Source of the DNA: Paenirhizobium cremeum
Lineage (GTDB): Bacteria; Pseudomonadota; Alphaproteobacteria; Rhizobiales; Rhizobiaceae
Reading direction: 5' to 3'
Length of the DNA stretch: 34,069 bases
NCBI RefSeq assembly: GCF_022884085.1
Contig: NZ_JAGGCS010000024.1
Location: 1 to 34,069, forward strand
Part shown: positions 31,742 to 34,069 of the stretch, in pieces
Numbering within the stretch: the stretch's first letter is position 1
Layout of the letters: each line of letters begins with the position of its first letter
Made by a program: the position numbers and the translations under genes
The notes under the pieces: generated by a model
What the model was told of the DNA's origin: nothing
Seen by the model: the letters and a program-made list of their open reading frames with translations, nothing else
Database searches by the model: none

Positions 31742-32275
31742 TCAGCTTGCGGCTGGCAGGCTGATGAGCGGATCATCGCTCATTGCTGCTATGGTCTCAA
31801 GTGTCATGTAGCGGGATCGCTGAACAGCCCACTCGTCGTTTTGCTCGAGCAGCAGTGCGCCGACGAGCCTGACGATGGCATCGTCGTTTGGAAAGATGCC
31901 GACGACCTCGGTGCGTCGCTTGATCTCGCCATTGAGACGCTCGATTGGATTGGTGCTGTGAAGCTTGGCCCAATGCTGCTTGGGAAAGGTCATGTAAGCG
32001 AGCACGTCTTGCTCGGCACTGTCCATGAGACTGGCGAGTTTGGGCACCTTCGGCCTGATCTGGTCGGCGACGTTACGCCATTGGGTACTTGCAGCCTCTG
32101 ACGTGTCCTGGGCAAAGGCCGTGGCGATGAAGGCGGAGACAACACGGCGTCCGCTCTTTCCAGCATGGGCCAGCGCGTTGCGCATGAAGTGAACCCTGCA
32201 GCGCTGCCAGGTGGCGGAAAGCACCTTCGATACTGCGGCTTTGATGCCCTCATGGGCATCGGAGACGACGAGCGG
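31742..32275 (-). pseudogene. IS256-family (mutator-type) transposase, C-terminal fragment
   Basis: The minus strand encodes PLVVSDAHEGIKAAVSKVLSATWQRCRVHFMRNALAH, then NPIERLNGEIKRRTEVVGIFPNDDAIVRLVGALLLEQNDEWAVQRSRYM, the second half of an IS256 transposase with its second Asp and Glu. The first half, including the first catalytic Asp, is missing. The frame is fused near 32262-32280 to the end of an IS6 transposase read in another frame. Cannot be active. Confidence 0.82.
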
Positions 32276-32885
32276 AGTGTTTTTGATGCGATGGGACGAA
32301 ATGATTTCTAACCGCTGAAAACACGGGGACAAATTGTTGCAGACTGCCGACGGATCGGAAGCCCTGCATCACTCGTTCTCGTTTTCGCAGCGGCAGATGG
32401 GAATTTTCCGCACGGTTGTTAAGGCCCTTGTGAGATCTATGTTCTACGGTCGGCATCACATCTCGCTTTGCCGCCCCGTATGAACGCAGTTTATCAGTGA
32501 CAATCCTCTTTGGCGCGAGGCCTTGCTTCTTCAGCAGCCTGATCAGCAATCGCTTGGCAGCCTTGGTGTCTCGACGGGTCTGCACGATCTCGTCGAGAAC
32601 ATATCCGTCCTGGTCGACGGCTCGCCAAAGCCAATGCTTTCGCCCGCCGATCGTTACGACCACTTCGTCCAGATGCCAGATATCCTCTCGCGACGGCGCC
32701 TTTCTGCGCAGTCGCTTTGCGTAGGCCGCACCGAATTTCCGGCCCCAGCGCCGGATCGTTTCGTAGGACACGACAATGCCGCGCTCCAGCAGCATTTCTT
32801 CCACCAGCCGCAGGCTTAACGGGAACCGGAAATACAGCCAGACCGCATGGGCGATGATCGTAACCGGCGTTTTGATCCCACGTTG
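32276..32885 (-). pseudogene. IS6-family transposase, truncated at both ends
   Basis: Minus-strand frame IIAHAVWLYFRFPLSLRLVEEMLLERGIVVSYETIRRWGRKFG, then IWHLDEVVVTIGGRKHWLWRAVDQDGY (Asp), RIVTDKLRSYGAAK (Asp), HKGLNNRAENSHLPLRKRERVMQGF (Glu region) and VPVFSAVRNHFVPSHQKHSA. The catalytic core is whole, but the N-terminus is cut near 32885 by the IS66 element and the tail near 32276 by the IS256 fragment. The open frame runs on to 32250 only through foreign bases. Confidence 0.82.
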
Positions 32886-32944
32886 CCCGCTGTTGCTTGA
32901 TCTGTGATCGAGTTTCCATGGACGAGCGACAAGGGAGTTTCTCC

Positions 32945-33334
32945 ATGGAGACTACATTGGAGGTTCTCACGACAGGACGTAGGCGACGCGAAGGCAATCG
33001 CCAGTGGCCTGACGAGGTCAAGGCACGGATCGTGTCCGAGAGCTTGCGACCAGGCGCGACGGTGAATGAAGTAGCGGGGCGCTACGGGCTGAAGGCCAAC
33101 CACCTGTCATCTTGGCGAACACTGGCACGGCAGGGGAAGCTGGTGTTGCCTGAGCCAGAAGACGCGGTCGAGTTTGCGGCCGTGGTTGTCGGGACACCCG
33201 CGCTGGAGCCGCCGACGGTCAAAGCCGTCTCGCGGACCGAGATCGTTGTTGGCGCTGTAACGATCCGTCTTGAGGAAGGTGCGTCTGCGTCCCGGATCGC
33301 TTCCATCGCCCGCGCCTTGGCGGCGGCAACATGA
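32945..33334 (+). CDS. tnpA: IS66-family accessory protein TnpA (Orf1)
   Basis: A 129-residue protein with the IS66 Orf1 helix-turn-helix: RRQWPDEVKARIVSESLRPGATVNEVAGRYGLKANHLSSWRTLARQGKL in outline. The ATG at 32945 follows GGAGTTTCTCC; an in-frame ATG at 32897 is possible but lacks support. The stop overlaps the start of the next gene as ATGA, the usual coupling in IS66 elements. The left end of the element lies near 32885, where the IS6 fragment stops. Confidence 0.88.
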   Translation: METTLEVLTTGRRRREGNRQWPDEVKARIVSESLRPGATVNEVAGRYGLKANHLSSWRTLARQGKLVLPEPEDAVEFAAVVVGTPALEPPTVKAVSRTEIVVGAVTIRLEEGASASRIASIARALAAAT

Positions 33335-33684
33335 TCTTTCCGTCAAACCGCGTGCGGATCATGATGGCGACCAAACCCGTAGATTTCCGCAAGGGTCATG
33401 ATGGCTTGGCGGCGCTGGTGAAGAATGAACTGCACAAGGACCCGTTCACCGGAACGGTCTTCGTGTTCCGGTCCCGCAAGGCGGACCGTTTGAAGCTCAT
33501 CTACTGGGATGGGTCCGGGATCGTCATGGCCTACAAACGGCTAGAAGAGCACACGTTCACCTGGCCCGGCATCAAAGATGGTCTAATGACGCTCACCCAC
33601 GCCCAGTTCGAAGCCCTGTTTGCGGGACTTGATTGGCGGCGGGTTCATGCTGTCCAGACGAGGACGCCGGAGGCCATCGAATAG
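33331..33684 (+). CDS. tnpB: IS66-family accessory protein TnpB (Orf2)
   Basis: A 117-residue protein with the diagnostic IS66 Orf2 sequence RVRIMMATKPVDFRKGHDGLAALV, then GTVFVFRSRKADRLKLIYWDGSGIVMAYKRLEE and FTWPGI. It starts within the stop of tnpA (ATGA at 33331). It is needed with TnpA and TnpC for efficient IS66 transposition, though its biochemical role is unclear. Full length and unbroken. Confidence 0.93.
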   Translation: MIFPSNRVRIMMATKPVDFRKGHDGLAALVKNELHKDPFTGTVFVFRSRKADRLKLIYWDGSGIVMAYKRLEEHTFTWPGIKDGLMTLTHAQFEALFAGLDWRRVHAVQTRTPEAIE

Positions 33685-33753
33685 CTGCGGCACGATGACT
33701 CAGCACGGCAAATTCCGAGGGCAAGTCGGCTCGGGATTTGGTAGCTTCCGGCC

Positions 33754-34069
33754 ATGCTTGATGCCGCCGACCTTCCCGATGATGTTGCCGCCCTAAAGGC
33801 GCTGCTGATCGCGGCGCAGGCACGCGAGGCGGCCAAGGACGTCGCGATAGCCAGCAAAGACGAGCATATCGCCCGCAAGGATGAGCGGATCGAACGCCTT
33901 GAGAAGCTGGTCGCAGCGTTCAAGCAGGCCGCCTTCGGACGCAAATCCGAGAAGACCGATCCTGACCAATTCGACCTGGCGCTGGAAGACCTAGAGACGG
34001 CTATCGCCGCGATCCACGCCGAGGATGAGGCGGACGCTCCTGCAGGAAACAGGATTAGCAAGCCACGGG
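33754..34069 (+). CDS. tnpC: IS66-family transposase TnpC, 5' part (continues past window)
   Basis: From the ATG at 33754 the frame reads LPDDVAALKALLIAAQAREAAKDVAIASKDEHIARKDERIERLEKLVAAFKQAAFGRKSEK to the window end. The coiled coil followed by FGRKSEK is the hallmark of the IS66 transposase N-terminus. The catalytic domain lies outside the window. It follows tnpB after 69 bases, in the standard order. Confidence 0.9.
   Translation, partial: MLDAADLPDDVAALKALLIAAQAREAAKDVAIASKDEHIARKDERIERLEKLVAAFKQAAFGRKSEKTDPDQFDLALEDLETAIAAIHAEDEADAPAGNRISKPR

Noticed and set aside
1..34069. CRISPR array, tRNA or rRNA genes, prophage genes
   Set aside because: No regularly spaced repeats, no tRNA- or rRNA-like sequence and no phage structural genes were seen on reading the window.

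Overview
The window looks like an accessory replicon (plasmid or symbiotic/catabolic island) of an alphaproteobacterium, most likely of the Rhizobiales. Supporting this are GC-rich coding DNA, an RHE_PE00001-type (DUF1612 plus C-terminal helix-turn-helix) protein of the kind found on rhizobial plasmids, Tat-type L,D-transpeptidases, FCD-type GntR regulation, and a dense mix of IS6, IS30, IS66, IS110, IS256 and ISNCY elements. The organism is inferred from recognised families, not from a search.

Layout. (1) 1-3620: plasmid-type genes (RHE_PE00001-like protein, a small unknown, a winged-HTH piece running into an Abi/HEPN-like piece in another frame) followed by degenerate IS6 transposase remains. 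(2) 3621-12112: a catabolic and uptake locus. A leftward operon encodes an ABC importer (ATPase, permease, NMT1/THI5-like binding protein), a gamma-glutamyltransferase-family Ntn hydrolase and an AtzA/TrzA-like amidohydrolase. It is divergent from a GntR/FCD regulator. Next to these lie an NTF2-like protein and a divergent cytosine-deaminase-like amidohydrolase. Similar TGCAT-type palindromic sites lie in both divergent promoter regions, which suggests one GntR regulon. (3) 12097-13778: IS6 remains, an IS5-like remnant, a beheaded CoA-transferase and an intact 818-bp IS6 element with perfect 18-bp ends. Two neighbouring genes take their last codons and stop from IS6 termini. (4) 13763-17105: a DUF1624-type membrane protein coupled to an L,D-transpeptidase, a second L,D-transpeptidase lipoprotein, a His-rich exported protein and a broken DUF1007 gene cut by another IS6 element (17106-17926).

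(5) 18450-27041: a cluster resembling the upper phthalate pathway. A leftward Rieske oxygenase is divergent from its PDR/VanB-type reductase, which is followed by a Gfo/Idh/MocA dehydrogenase (Pht4-like), a 4,5-dihydroxyphthalate-decarboxylase-like protein (Pht5-like), a small unknown, an EamA transporter and a ThDP-dependent enzyme. A strong terminator follows, then a MarR regulator. No ring-cleavage dioxygenase is present, and the ThDP enzyme is not part of classical phthalate catabolism. This is the best candidate here for an undescribed system.

(6) 27083-34069: an IS-dominated tail: decayed isochorismatase-like gene, ISNCY-family element with doubled terminal motifs, IS30 element with a replaced C-terminus, IS110 element with a structured non-coding leader (possible bridge-RNA region), an IS256 fragment fused to an IS6 fragment, and the start of an IS66 element running off the window.
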